The notes: generated by a model not told the origin, from the sequence alone. A stretch of 36,643 bases of DNA from Paludibacter sp. (GCA_030653695.1 JAURYY010000231.1:1-36643), one strand, 5' to 3'; numbered from the stretch's first letter, positions 24,933 through 33,728 are shown. Program-made: numbers and translations.

Positions 24933-26390
24933 CAATGTCGTTAAGTTAAGGAATTGACATAAGTAATTGAAAAATAGTTCTTTGAAAGTTTTGTAGTTTG
25001 ATTTAATTTATTTATCTTTATAGGGTATAAGGGGGGTAACTCTCAATGTGTAACCAAAGAAGATAATCGTGATAAATTAAATAAAAACATAGAGTATGAG
25101 CTTGATAATAAAGAGTTTACGAGCCGTTCAAAAGACGGCCTTATTGGGGTATTCACTCGTGATCGGAAACTTCCGCTAAAAAATTTACTTGTTTTGATTA
25201 TGTCATCGTGTAGTTCGATTCAGCGAGATTTGGACAGATTCTATAAAAGTTTGAACAATAGCGACTTTAACATACGCAAGGCCACAAAGAGTGCCTTTAC
25301 TCAGGCTCGCAAAAAACTGAACCCATGGGCGTTTAAGCGGTTAAACGAAGTTACGGTAAATACTTTCTATGAAAATAATGAGGTTTACACTTGGTATGGT
25401 ATGCGGGTAATGGCTGTTGATGGAACGCGATTAGTGCTGCCAAATCACCCCACTGTTAAGGAGGAATTTGGAGTACATGAGTTTGGCCCAAATGCTGACA
25501 GCGAGCGTTCATTGGCACTTTGTTCTGTATTTTACGATGTATTAAATTTGTTAGCGATAGATTCACAGATTTCACCTTATGCATCGAGCGAGCGAGATTT
25601 GCTGTACAAACATTTGGAATTTGCCTTAGAGAATGATTTGATTCTTTTGGATAGGGGCTATCCAAGCATGGCTTTATTTTTCTTGCTATTGGCCAAAAAG
25701 CTGCATTTTTGCATCAGAATGAAAGACAATTGGTGGCTTGCGGTAGATAAGTTTAATATAAGTGGTCTGAATGAGCAGATTGTAACTTTTAAGTTGCCAA
25801 AAAAAGACAGAAAGTTATTAAAGGATTTTCCTGAATGGCACGATAAAGAAATAAAATGTCGACTCATAAAAGTTGAACTTCCAAATGGGGAAAACGAAAT
25901 ACTTTGTACCTCATTAACAGATATGGAAACGTATTTATACGATGATTTTATTCAACTGTATCATTATCGTTGGAATGAAGAAGAAGCATATAAACTGCTC
26001 AAATGCAGAGTGGAAGTTGAAAATTTTTCAGGAAAAACGGCGAATGCCGTTAAGCAAGATTTTTATGCTAAAATGTTCCTACTCACACTCTGTGCGGCTT
26101 ATGCGCATCCAATAGAAGAAAAGGTAAGGGAGGAATACAAAGCGAATGAAAATAGAAAATATGATCAAAAAATTAATAGAACAAATGCAATAGCAATGAC
26201 CAAAAATATTTTAATTGCAGTGTTCATCAAGAAAGAGTACAGAGCAGCAATTCAGGCATTCGATGATGTGGTAGCAAAAACCCGAGAAATCATCAGACCT
26301 GGAAGATCAAATGAAAGAAATCATCGACCGAAGAAGCTTTACTCTATGAATTACAAAAGATTATGACTTTTTACTAACTTAACGACATTG
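24933..26390 (+). mobile_element. Complete IS4-family insertion sequence (1458 bp)
   Basis: Bounded by a perfect 16-bp terminal inverted repeat, CAATGTCGTTAAGTTA (24933-24948) and its complement (26375-26390), with partial similarity continuing about 14 bp inward. Flanked by identical 10-bp direct repeats, so the insertion is intact at both ends and relatively recent. It carries one transposase gene. It sits between the MBL-fold gene and the CapA-like gene and disrupts neither reading frame. The internal left region 24949-25193 holds the leader of the transposase gene and no other ORF. Confidence 0.95.
25194..26366 (+). CDS. IS4-family DDE transposase
   Basis: The track gives 390 residues from an ATG at 25194. 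Catalytic residues: first Asp in MAVDGTRL (about 73), second Asp in LLDRGYPS (about 151), and the YREK signature YHYRWNEEEAYKLLK (Y-x2-R-x3-E-x6-K, about 257-271). These identify an active-type IS4 enzyme. The protein's true N-terminus probably lies upstream: the same frame stays open and reads NKEFTSRSKDGLIGVFTRDR, which is conserved-looking for this family, but no in-frame ATG is present there. The only nearby ATG (25096) is in another frame and stops after 27 codons. The element thus either uses a rare start, or has a frameshift or lost start codon. Confidence 0.9.
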   Translation: MIMSSCSSIQRDLDRFYKSLNNSDFNIRKATKSAFTQARKKLNPWAFKRLNEVTVNTFYENNEVYTWYGMRVMAVDGTRLVLPNHPTVKEEFGVHEFGPNADSERSLALCSVFYDVLNLLAIDSQISPYASSERDLLYKHLEFALENDLILLDRGYPSMALFFLLLAKKLHFCIRMKDNWWLAVDKFNISGLNEQIVTFKLPKKDRKLLKDFPEWHDKEIKCRLIKVELPNGENEILCTSLTDMETYLYDDFIQLYHYRWNEEEAYKLLKCRVEVENFSGKTANAVKQDFYAKMFLLTLCAAYAHPIEEKVREEYKANENRKYDQKINRTNAIAMTKNILIAVFIKKEYRAAIQAFDDVVAKTREIIRPGRSNERNHRPKKLYSMNYKRL

Positions 26391-26400
26391 ATTGACAATT
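26391..26400. repeat. Target-site duplication, right copy
   Basis: ATTGACAATT, identical to the left copy at 24923-24932. Confidence 0.93.
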
Positions 26401-26585
26401 CCTTAATCAATTTAGTGAGTCTTTTTTAAAATTTTGGTATCTTTTTTTACATTGCGCCTCAGTTTCGAGGCATTTTTCCGAAAAACAATCCTCAAAAACC
26501 GGATTCTAAAAATTAATTGCTTATCAAATGAAGATTGTAACCCAAATTTGCAGTAGAAATCTACTGAAATGTATGTCTATTCGTT

Positions 26586-27704
26586 TCAAAAAATTTTTAT
26601 ATTATTCAACCGTTTTCGGGTTTCATTGTCAAAATACATCAAAGCGGCACTATCGGTTTTATTTAACATGAAGCGCGAAGGATCATTTACAAAATCGGTG
26701 GTTGGTATTAAATGATATTGATATACATTATCCAAAACACCTTTATGCACATAAACAGGTAAATATGAAGTTTCCAATATTTGTTTCGATTGAGTTCCGA
26801 TTTCAACTTTCACCATGATTCCACCGTCCGTATCGGGTTTTCGTTGGTTCGAAATTGAATTACCCAACGAATAGAATACCGGAACTGCTATACTATCAAT
26901 ATTATACAGAATTTCAGCATTTTGCACCACATGTGGATGACTGCCAATAACCAAATTGACACCCTGGCGCACAAAAAAATGCGCTAATTTACGTTGTTCG
27001 TCATTTGCCTTGGTCATATATTCGGCACCCCAATGTACAGTCATGAAAATTAAATCTGCATCTCTCGATTTGGCTTTGCAAATATCTTCTTTAATTTGCA
27101 CTGTATCAAGCATGTTAACCATGTTTGGTTCCGAAACAGCTATGCCGTTTGTACCGTAAGTGCAATTGAGCAGTGCTATTTTAACTCCTTTTTGTTCAAT
27201 AAATAAAGGATAAATACTGTCACGTTGAGCAATATTCAAATAACTTCCTGCTTGTTTAAGTTGGCGGTTGTTAATGATTGTATTGGTACGTTCAAGTCCT
27301 TTCTTTCCTCGGTCAACTATATGGTTATTAGCGGTTAATATCACATCGTATCCGGCATTTTTCATACCATCGAGCAATGCATCGGGACTCGAAAAATTAG
27401 GATATCCGCTGTATGGTGCGCCAGCCAGCGTAACTTCGAGGTTGGCAATGGCAAAATCAGCTGATTCGATATGGGTTTTTACATGTCGGAAACAAATATC
27501 ATAGTGGTAGGTTTTGTCGATAGGATGGTAAGCAGCTTGAAATTGAGGAGAATGCCCCATAATATCGCCTGCAAAAATCAACGAAACAGTTTGATCCGCA
27601 TCGCCGGCAAATTCTTTCACTGTATATTGCAGTTCTGAATTTGTATTTTGAATAAATACCGAAAAGAAAATTAAAGATGCAATTAAAACAAAAACTCTTT
27701 TCAT
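26586..27704 (-). CDS. CapA-family exported metallophosphatase-like protein
   Basis: A 372-residue protein with a signal peptide (VFVLIASLIFFSVFIQNTNS). The CapA/PgsA-type calcineurin-like domain shows LIFAGDIMGHSPQF (about 42-55), NLEVTLAGAPYSGYP, ILTANNHIVDRGKKGLERT (about 120-138), TVHWGAEY and IGSHPHVVQNAEI (about 254-266), and FYSLGNSISNQR. These supply the Asp/Asn/His metal ligands. CapA proteins take part in poly-gamma-glutamate export in Bacillus, but most bacterial homologues are of unknown role and no capB/capC partner is present here, so a capsule function is not supported. It is followed by the IS, and pyrD lies 46 bp upstream. Confidence 0.9.
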   Translation of the reverse strand: MKRVFVLIASLIFFSVFIQNTNSELQYTVKEFAGDADQTVSLIFAGDIMGHSPQFQAAYHPIDKTYHYDICFRHVKTHIESADFAIANLEVTLAGAPYSGYPNFSSPDALLDGMKNAGYDVILTANNHIVDRGKKGLERTNTIINNRQLKQAGSYLNIAQRDSIYPLFIEQKGVKIALLNCTYGTNGIAVSEPNMVNMLDTVQIKEDICKAKSRDADLIFMTVHWGAEYMTKANDEQRKLAHFFVRQGVNLVIGSHPHVVQNAEILYNIDSIAVPVFYSLGNSISNQRKPDTDGGIMVKVEIGTQSKQILETSYLPVYVHKGVLDNVYQYHLIPTTDFVNDPSRFMLNKTDSAALMYFDNETRKRLNNIKIF

Positions 27705-27750
27705 AGGAAGTAATTTTAAATTACTTATATTCAGCCATATTTAATTATTG

Positions 27751-28662
27751 TCATGTTTCGAGTGCTCCGATCAGGTCATATATCGAATTAAAATTATTTT
27801 TATTCAAATATTCCCCAATTCCATCTATTATTTTTACTGTAACAGTAGGATCGATAAAATTGGCAGTGCCAACCTGAATGGCAGTTGCCCCAGCCAATAA
27901 AAACTCTATTGCGTCAGTTGCATTCATTATTCCCCCCATTCCTACAACCGGAACTTTCACTGCTTTTGCAACCTGCCACACCATGCGCAATGCTATTGGT
28001 TTTACTGCCGGACCTGATAAACCACCGGTAATGGTTGATAAAATGGGTTTGCGTTTATTGGCATCGATTGCCATACCGAGTAAGGTATTAATAAGTGATA
28101 TAGAGTCAGCACCTTCGGCTTCAACTGCCCTTGCAATCTCCGAAATATCGGTAACATTCGGCGAAAGTTTCACCATAAGTTCATTTTTATACACCATTCG
28201 CACTGCTTTAACTACTTGAGCAGCAGACAAACAGCTTGTTCCGAAAGCCATTCCGCCTTCTTTTACATTGGGACAAGAGATATTTAACTCTATTCCGGGT
28301 ATTTTTTCGAGTGAATTTAACTTTTCGGCAGTAATAATATACTCTTCGAGTGTCGATCCTGATACATTCACAAATATATTTGTATCGATGTTCTTGATGG
28401 TTGGGTAAATGTGATCAATAAAATAATCTATACCCTTATTTTGCAGTCCCACAGCGTTTAACATACCGGAAGGAGTTTCTGCCATGCGTGGATATGGGTT
28501 TCCTTGTCGCTCGCGAAGTGTAGTTCCCTTTACAATTATACCGCCTATTCGCGATATATCGATGAAGTCGGAATACTCGGTACCATAGCCAAAAGTACCC
28601 GATGCAGTCATTACCGGATTTTTCAGTTGTAATTTTCCTAATTTTACTTTTAATTCTGCCAT
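27751..28662 (-). CDS. pyrD: Dihydroorotate dehydrogenase B, catalytic subunit
   Basis: A 303-residue class 1B dihydroorotate dehydrogenase, which oxidises dihydroorotate to orotate in pyrimidine synthesis and passes electrons via FMN to PyrK and NAD. Motifs: [16 protein letters not shown] (about 15-30), [25 protein letters not shown] (about 124-136) with the catalytic Cys of class 1 enzymes supplied by SCLSAAQV just after, KLSPNVTDI and [21 protein letters not shown]. It overlaps the end of pyrK by 13 bp, so the two are translationally coupled. Confidence 0.97.
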   Translation of the reverse strand: MAELKVKLGKLQLKNPVMTASGTFGYGTEYSDFIDISRIGGIIVKGTTLRERQGNPYPRMAETPSGMLNAVGLQNKGIDYFIDHIYPTIKNIDTNIFVNVSGSTLEEYIITAEKLNSLEKIPGIELNISCPNVKEGGMAFGTSCLSAAQVVKAVRMVYKNELMVKLSPNVTDISEIARAVEAEGADSISLINTLLGMAIDANKRKPILSTITGGLSGPAVKPIALRMVWQVAKAVKVPVVGMGGIMNATDAIEFLLAGATAIQVGTANFIDPTVTVKIIDGIGEYLNKNNFNSIYDLIGALET

Positions 28663-29429
28663 TTCAGGGTTGTAATATTAAATACCGGTCCTTCGGTGCA
28701 AACACAAACATGACCATCTACTGTATCGGTTACGCAACACAAACATGCTCCTATTCCACATGCCATTGTATTTTCTAAAGAAACTTCGCAAAAAATGCCT
28801 TTTTCAGCAGCATACAGGGCAACTGCTTTCATCATTGGGGTAGGTCCACATGAATAAATAGCTTCAAAATTTGTCGATTTCAACAACGAATGCTGTGTTA
28901 CAAATCCACGTTCACCATGACTTCCATCTTCGGTAGTTGTGTGTACATTTCCGAATCGTTCAAATTCACAAAGTTGCAATAAATTCTCCTTTGAACGACC
29001 GCCCAGTAAAAAGTTACACTTATAACCCAGCTTATGAAGATACGATCCCCAGAAAAGTAGAGGAGCAATTCCTACTCCGCCGCCTATTAAAAGTAAATTT
29101 GAATCCTTTTTGGCGGGTAATGTGAATGAATTCCCCAGTGGAAATATCAGATTTAGAAAGTTACCCGCCTTCAATTCGCTTAATTTACGCGTTCCAGCCC
29201 CTATAATTTGAATTAGAAGCCACAATTCATTCATTTCCCTATCCACGTAATTAATAGAGATTGGACGCCTTAAAAATGACTCCGAGGAACCATCCACCCG
29301 AACTTCTACAAACTGTCCGGGCAACATTTCGGGAAGTTTTTCGGGAGATGAAAGTTTAAGTATAAAATATTGGTTGTTAAGAAACTCATTGTTCTTAACA
29401 ACTAAATCAAGCATGAATTTTTTTTTCAT
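28650..29429 (-). CDS. pyrK: Dihydroorotate dehydrogenase electron-transfer subunit
   Basis: A 259-residue FAD and [2Fe-2S] subunit that carries electrons from PyrD to NAD. FAD binding is shown by [13 protein letters not shown] (about 50-62), the NAD-binding segment by [16 protein letters not shown] (about 110-125) and [12 protein letters not shown], and the C-terminal cluster site by [17 protein letters not shown] with a fourth cysteine in [10 protein letters not shown]. All features of the family are present. The start is followed by a lysine-rich stretch. A strong promoter lies 75 bp upstream. Confidence 0.96.
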   Translation of the reverse strand: MKKKFMLDLVVKNNEFLNNQYFILKLSSPEKLPEMLPGQFVEVRVDGSSESFLRRPISINYVDREMNELWLLIQIIGAGTRKLSELKAGNFLNLIFPLGNSFTLPAKKDSNLLLIGGGVGIAPLLFWGSYLHKLGYKCNFLLGGRSKENLLQLCEFERFGNVHTTTEDGSHGERGFVTQHSLLKSTNFEAIYSCGPTPMMKAVALYAAEKGIFCEVSLENTMACGIGACLCCVTDTVDGHVCVCTEGPVFNITTLKWQN

Positions 29430-29503
29430 GTATTTAATTGTTTATCAAGACATTTTATGAAGTAATCCTTCATCTGTAATGAATAGCTTCGAATAATTCA
29501 ATG

Positions 29504-29534
29504 CAAATTTACTATTTTGGGATGAAACTGCAAA
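29504..29534 (-). promoter_or_regulatory. Promoter of pyrK-pyrD
   Basis: On the minus strand TTTG (29531-29534), a 19-nt spacer and TAAATTTG (29504-29511) match the Bacteroidota consensus exactly. It implies a leader of roughly 70 nt before pyrK; I saw no attenuator structure in it. Confidence 0.8.
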
Positions 29535-29592
29535 AATTTTCATTTCAAGCACTGCTTTTTCTCTTCTGAGCAAAACAGAAAATTTATTTTAT

Positions 29593-30075
29593 TCAGTGTC
29601 CGATAAATTCCTGAAAAGTGTTGTCGGAATAATAAACAATAATTTTATTAACCAATTTATTCACTGATTCTGATTTCAGCTCGTTCGATGTTGGTAATTC
29701 CGGTATAAGCGCGGCTCTAATGTCAACCGAAGCGACTTCATTTCTCTTTTGAGTGAAAACGGATTGTAATTTTTGGTCAGCTTTTTGTTCCGAAATCACT
29801 GTATTTGTGTTAGTTTCATCATCAAAAGGGAACAAAGTGGGTGTCTGAGAATGCTTTTCGTGACGATACATTGTTCCGGTGTCTAAAATAAGCCAGTCTG
29901 AATTGATTGTCCGGAAACGATTCAGGATTTTTTTTAATACCTCAAGGCTCGGTTTATTACGTCCGTTCAGAATGTGCGAAAGAGTAGAGCCTTGAATGCC
30001 AATTTCAGCAGCAAATTGAACAGAGTTCATTTTTTCAATCTGCATGATTTTTTCAATTTTTTCTTTGTCGTCCAT
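29593..30075 (-). CDS. XRE-type helix-turn-helix regulator
   Basis: A 160-residue DNA-binding protein. Residues 17-51 form the helix-turn-helix (NSVQFAAEIGIQGSTLSHILNGRNKPSLEVLKKIL), with the PSLEVLKKIL end and INSDWLILDTGTM that are typical of Bacteroidota XRE proteins. The rest is polar and variable, and ends with KLVNKIIVYYSDNTFQEF, a conserved C-terminal tail in this group that may serve dimerisation or sensing. A palindrome lies between its -33 and -7 elements, so autorepression is likely (inference). Its targets are unknown; a large AT-rich, motif-rich intergenic stretch upstream is one candidate. Confidence 0.88.
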   Translation of the reverse strand: MDDKEKIEKIMQIEKMNSVQFAAEIGIQGSTLSHILNGRNKPSLEVLKKILNRFRTINSDWLILDTGTMYRHEKHSQTPTLFPFDDETNTNTVISEQKADQKLQSVFTQKRNEVASVDIRAALIPELPTSNELKSESVNKLVNKIIVYYSDNTFQEFIGH

Positions 30076-30089
30076 AATGCAACATATTT

Positions 30090-30105
30090 TTGTGAATATT
30101 TACAA
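30090..30105. promoter_or_regulatory. Second palindrome in the leader of the XRE gene
   Basis: TTGTGAATATTTACAA is a 16-bp palindrome with one mismatched pair, just downstream of the predicted transcription start. It shares the TGTGAAT half with the palindrome at 30128. Confidence 0.5.
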
Positions 30106-30118
30106 TTCAATTACGGTA

Positions 30119-30150
30119 CAAATATATGTGAATTAATTCACTTATGCAAA
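30119..30150 (-). promoter_or_regulatory. Promoter of the XRE regulator with internal operator-like palindrome
   Basis: Minus-strand TTTG (30147-30150), 20-nt spacer, TATATTTG (30119-30126). The spacer holds GTGAATTAATTCAC (30128-30141), a perfect 14-bp palindrome, exactly where a repressor would block RNA polymerase. Confidence 0.75.
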
Positions 30151-31002
30151 TGTTTTACATTTGTGTATTATATACATTTGTATCATTAAATTGTTTTTTA
30201 CAACTGTAATTTATGTTTAATGATATATTATATTGATATTCATGTTTTTAAATCAACAATAATAAATATTTTTCTATAATTATTATATTAAACTAATTGT
30301 TTAATTATAATTAGTTATATTAACTGATTTACAAGTTAATACATTGTAATTAGTATCTATTTTATTCGTTTTAAACACTTCCATTACAGATGTAATTATA
30401 TAGATAAATATAAACTTTAGAAATAATATGTATTTAGCTGACTGTAAGGTTTATATAATCAAAAATATTGATTTATTAAAGGTATGGTATTGTGTGTTTT
30501 TACAATATTAAATTGTGTGTTTTTGTATAAATTTAGTTGTATAATTGTGAATATATAACAGTAATTTTATTGAATATATTTGTGAATTTTACAAATTATT
30601 TTGTGAAACGAACTTCACATTACAAATGTATAATGTGAATTTTAATTCGTTAACAATTACCTAAACAATATGAAATTTGTTTCATCTACTTTTTTGGAAG
30701 GAAAATAAAGCGGTGTCAAATGCACGAAAGTATAATACGATATTTAATGAGGACGAAAAGAATAAATAGCTGATAGAATAAAAATGACTCCACTACTCTG
30801 CTTTTTTTCTAACTTACCAAAAAACCAGTCTATTTTTATAAGATATTTAATTATAGTTCGGGTTTTTTCTATAAATTAAAAAAACAGACCCATTAAAACA
30901 CAAGCTAACAAACAGATTTTAAGCAATATAAACGAATTTATATGCGCTGAGATTTCAATATTTTATAAAATGACTATATACGGGAAGGAATTTTTCATTA
31001 TC
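30151..31002. other. AT-rich gene desert (about 850 bp) with TGTGAA motifs
   Basis: No credible ORF on either strand; the longest ATG frames are a dozen codons or so. It contains a large perfect dyad at 30614-30639 (TTCACATTA, 8-nt spacer, TAATGTGAA), a plus-strand -7 element TATATTTG at 30575-30582 about 40 bp before that dyad, TACATTTG boxes at 30156 and 30173, and a duplicated ATTGTGTGTTTTT (about 30489 and 30512). TGTGAA/TTCACA half-sites recur from 30091 to 30640. It could be a regulatory region, the locus of a small RNA or the remains of lost DNA. Confidence 0.55.
30614..30639. promoter_or_regulatory. 26-bp dyad TTCACATTA-N8-TAATGTGAA
   Basis: Perfect 9-bp arms separated by CAAATGTA. 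The arms contain the GTGAA half seen in the palindrome within the XRE promoter, so it may be a distal operator of the same regulator (inference). Confidence 0.6.
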
Positions 31003-31005
31003 AGA

Positions 31006-31044
31006 CATAAAAAAAAGTCTGAAACAGATGTTCAGACTTTTTTT
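31006..31044. terminator. Bidirectional intrinsic terminator
   Basis: AGTCTGAA (31016-31023), 7-nt loop, TTCAGACT (31031-31038), with A-run left and T-run right. It ends the nif3-zinc ribbon operon on the minus strand and could also stop transcription entering from the AT-rich region on the plus strand. Confidence 0.85.
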
Positions 31045-31066
31045 ATTAAAAAAAAATGCTTTTTAT

Positions 31067-31843
31067 TTAATCAGCATCATTTATGGGATGAATACCAGCC
31101 AATTCAGGATCGACTAAAATTCTGCCGCAATACTCACACACAATAATTTTTTTGCGAAGCCGTATATCCAACTGGCGTTGTGAGGGGATTTTATTGAAGC
31201 AACCGCCGCAAGCATCGCGTTGAACGTAAACAACAGCCAAACCATTACGTGCATTTTTTCTGATTCTCTTAAAAGCGGTCAGAAGGCGTTGTTCAATTAC
31301 CAATTCAATTTGTTTAGCATGTTCACGAAGTTTTTCTTCTTCTTGTTTGGTTTCTTGAACTATTTCGTTCAACTCCCCTTTTTTCTGCTCTAAATCGAGT
31401 TTGCGTTCGGACAACTGATCGACAGTAGTTTTAAGTTCGAGTGTTTTAGATTCTTTAAGAGCAGTAAATTCGCGAATTCGCTTTTCGGATAACTCAATTT
31501 CAAGCGTTTGAAATTCAATTTCTTTCGATAAAAAATCGTACTCACGGTTGTTTCTTACATTGTCTTGTTGTTCTTTGTAACGGGCAATTTTAGCGCGAGC
31601 TTCTTCAATTTCAATTTTTTTGTTTGTAATAGATGCATGAATTTCAGCGATTTCGGCATTGAAATGTTCAAAACGGGTTGTTAAACCAATTATGTCATCT
31701 TCGAGATCCTGAACTTCTAAAGGAAGTTCGCCGCGTAAAATCTTAATTTCATCTATTTTCGTTACTACTTTTTGAAGTTCATACAATGCATGAAGTTTAT
31801 CTTCAACAGTAATATCTTTTTCCGGTTTTGCTTCTGTAGCCAT
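31067..31843 (-). CDS. Coiled-coil C4 zinc-ribbon protein
   Basis: A 258-residue protein of the bacterial C4-type zinc-ribbon family (PF02591-like). Residues about 15-190 form a long antiparallel coiled coil (many E/K heptads, for example KKIEIEEARAKIARYKEQQD), and the C-terminal zinc ribbon runs CGGCFNKIPSQRQLDIRLRK...CEYCGRIL, two CxxC knuckles. Family members are thought to bind nucleic acid, but the function is unclear. It begins 5 bp after the Nif3 gene ends, on the same strand; this pairing recurs in bacterial genomes and implies co-expression. Confidence 0.92.
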   Translation of the reverse strand: MATEAKPEKDITVEDKLHALYELQKVVTKIDEIKILRGELPLEVQDLEDDIIGLTTRFEHFNAEIAEIHASITNKKIEIEEARAKIARYKEQQDNVRNNREYDFLSKEIEFQTLEIELSEKRIREFTALKESKTLELKTTVDQLSERKLDLEQKKGELNEIVQETKQEEEKLREHAKQIELVIEQRLLTAFKRIRKNARNGLAVVYVQRDACGGCFNKIPSQRQLDIRLRKKIIVCEYCGRILVDPELAGIHPINDAD

Positions 31844-31848
31844 ATTGA

Positions 31849-32943
31849 TTACAAGTAATTTATGGGATTTGTTTTTATCTCTGAAATTTGGACTGCAAAT
31901 GTAGGCATTTTTTTTGTAATTATCTCATAAAAAATGTCTTTTGTGAATTGTTCACTCTCATAATGTCCTACATCGGCTATTAATATCCGATTTCCGGCAT
32001 CGAAGAATTCGTGATATTTGAAATCGGCCGATATAAAAATATCAGCATTCAATCTGATGGCATCATTTAACAAACCACTGCCTGACCCTCCACACAAGGC
32101 AACTGTTTTAATTTTTTCCCCAAGCAGGTTTGAATGTCGGATTACAGAACATCCGAACAATGATTTGATTCGATGAAGGAAAGTTAATTCTTCTTCCTCG
32201 TCGCTCAACTCTCCTATCAGCCCTGCTCCTGCTTTGCTCCATTCATTTTGAAGGGGAATAATATCAAAAGCGGGTTCTTCGTAAGGATGTTTTTTTAATA
32301 ATGTGTTGATTACCTGCGTTTTTAAATAATCAGGAAAAATCATTTCAATTCGTATTTCGGGTTCGGAGTGAAACTGATTCAGTTCGCCTACAAAGGGCTT
32401 TGAATGATCGTTGCCACGAAAAGTTCCGGTTCCTTCGACATTAAAACTGCACGAATCGTAATTCCCGATATGTCCGGCACCTGCTTCGAACAATGCTTCA
32501 CGTACGCCGAAAGCATGAATCTTGGGCACAAAAGTAATTAATTTAAGCAGTGTATTTTGCTTTGGCTGAAGAACTTTTCTGTTTTTCAACCCCATTTTAT
32601 CGGCTATTCTACCATTTACACCATGCAGTACATTATCAACATTGGTATGGGCAGCATATATGGCAATATCATTTTTTACCGCCATTTTCACACATCGTTG
32701 AACCTCATTTTGTCCAACCAATCGCTTTAACCCATTAAATATAAGCGGATGATGCGAAATAATCAGATTGCATTTTTTAATGATTGCTTCTTCGATAACG
32801 GCTTCTGTAATATCGATTGTAATCAGCACACCGGCAACTTCCATATCCGGATCGCCAACCAATAGTCCCGAATTATCATAACTTTCCTGTAATGATAATG
32901 GAGCAAAATTTTCAATGAGATTTATAAGCGTTTTAACAATCAT
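31849..32943 (-). CDS. Nif3-like dinuclear metal centre protein (YbgI/YqfO family)
   Basis: A 364-residue member of the Nif3/DUF34 family. N-terminal motifs are FAPLSLQESYDNSGLLVG (about 14-31), and the metal ligands occur in NLIISHHPLIFNGLKRL (about 58-74) and AIYAAHTNVDNVLHGVN (about 93-109); the C-terminal ligand segment is ILIADVGHYESEQF (about 322-335). A central insertion (about 130-235, including GAGHIGNYDSCSF and YLKTQVINTLLKKHPYEEPAFDI) is the CutA1-like domain of the longer YqfO form. The family has been annotated as GTP cyclohydrolase 1 type 2, but the true role is unresolved. First gene of a two-gene operon with the zinc-ribbon protein. Confidence 0.95.
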   Translation of the reverse strand: MIVKTLINLIENFAPLSLQESYDNSGLLVGDPDMEVAGVLITIDITEAVIEEAIIKKCNLIISHHPLIFNGLKRLVGQNEVQRCVKMAVKNDIAIYAAHTNVDNVLHGVNGRIADKMGLKNRKVLQPKQNTLLKLITFVPKIHAFGVREALFEAGAGHIGNYDSCSFNVEGTGTFRGNDHSKPFVGELNQFHSEPEIRIEMIFPDYLKTQVINTLLKKHPYEEPAFDIIPLQNEWSKAGAGLIGELSDEEEELTFLHRIKSLFGCSVIRHSNLLGEKIKTVALCGGSGSGLLNDAIRLNADIFISADFKYHEFFDAGNRILIADVGHYESEQFTKDIFYEIITKKMPTFAVQISEIKTNPINYL

Positions 32944-33049
32944 GTTTGAAGTCTGATTCGTAAAATATATTTTACAAAAACTTTTTTATTGACACCGAAA
33001 TACTGAAAAGCCGGAGCGGTAACTATAAATTAAAAAAACATTTGAACCA

Positions 33050-33067
33050 TCCCGATAGCTATCGGGA
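33050..33067. repeat. Perfect 18-bp palindrome TCCCGATAGCTATCGGGA
   Basis: Fully self-complementary and GC-rich in an AT-rich spacer between the DUF5606 and nif3 genes. I recall similar CCCGATAGCTATCGGG sequences being scattered through Bacteroidota genomes, so it may be a dispersed palindromic repeat. No T-run follows, so it is not a clear terminator. Confidence 0.7.
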
Positions 33068-33155
33068 AAGACGCAATAATTCAATTTTTTGCAAAAATCA
33101 AAATGTAAGTCAGATTTGATGTTTATTATATGAATTGTGTTTTCTCAGCCTTTGC

Positions 33156-33599
33156 CTACGCCTCTACCTTTTCCTCAGCCTTCTCCTCTGCCTCTGCCTC
33201 CGCTTTCTCAACCTCAACAAAATCGGTTAAATTATTGTTGATAAGCACATTATACCAGACAATCAACTTTCTTATATCGCTCGGATACACCCGTTCCTGA
33301 TCGTAGTCGGGAAGAATTTCGGTCATATATTTACGCAAAGTATCATTATCTGCTTTCGAATCGATTGGACAAATTAGTCCATTTTCTTTTATTTTCAGAT
33401 TTTCAAGTACCTGACCTAATGGCACTTCAGTTGTTTGTGTAAACATTGCAATATCACCCAATGAAATTACCTTATCCTTCGAAAATGTAGGAATCCGTTT
33501 TCCATCTGTTAACGATTCAACTATTAACATGTTTTTACCCTTCGAAACAAGTTTGTAAAGCCCCGGTTTTCCGGAAATTGATAAAATTTCTTTTAACAT
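33156..33599 (-). CDS. DUF5606 domain protein
   Basis: A 147-residue protein typical of Bacteroidota. The conserved part (1 to about 128) starts MLKEILSISGKPGLYKLVSKG, continues with MLIVESLTDGKRIPTF, ISLGDIAMFT and ends with SDIRKLIVWYNVLINNNLTDF. The name reflects a domain of unknown function. The last ~18 residues are a low-complexity Glu/Ala/Lys tail (EKAEAEAEEKAEEKVEA) encoded by CCTCTGCC-like repeats; this tail is usually variable. A candidate -7 element TATTTTTG lies at 33626-33633 on the minus strand. Confidence 0.87.
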   Translation of the reverse strand: MLKEILSISGKPGLYKLVSKGKNMLIVESLTDGKRIPTFSKDKVISLGDIAMFTQTTEVPLGQVLENLKIKENGLICPIDSKADNDTLRKYMTEILPDYDQERVYPSDIRKLIVWYNVLINNNLTDFVEVEKAEAEAEEKAEEKVEA

Positions 33600-33728
33600 A
33601 TATAATTCTTATTTTTTTGAACTGACAAAAATAATTTATTTTTTTGTACCAAATTGCAATCGGAATATAATTGTAGCTTTTTTTATAGTTATTTGTAACA
33701 AATCCCTTTTTTAAAAATTCATTATCAA

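Noticed and set aside
30670-30708. Mini-ORF starting MKFVSSTFLEGK
   Set aside because: Only 12 codons in very AT-rich DNA, no promoter fit and no sign of conservation.
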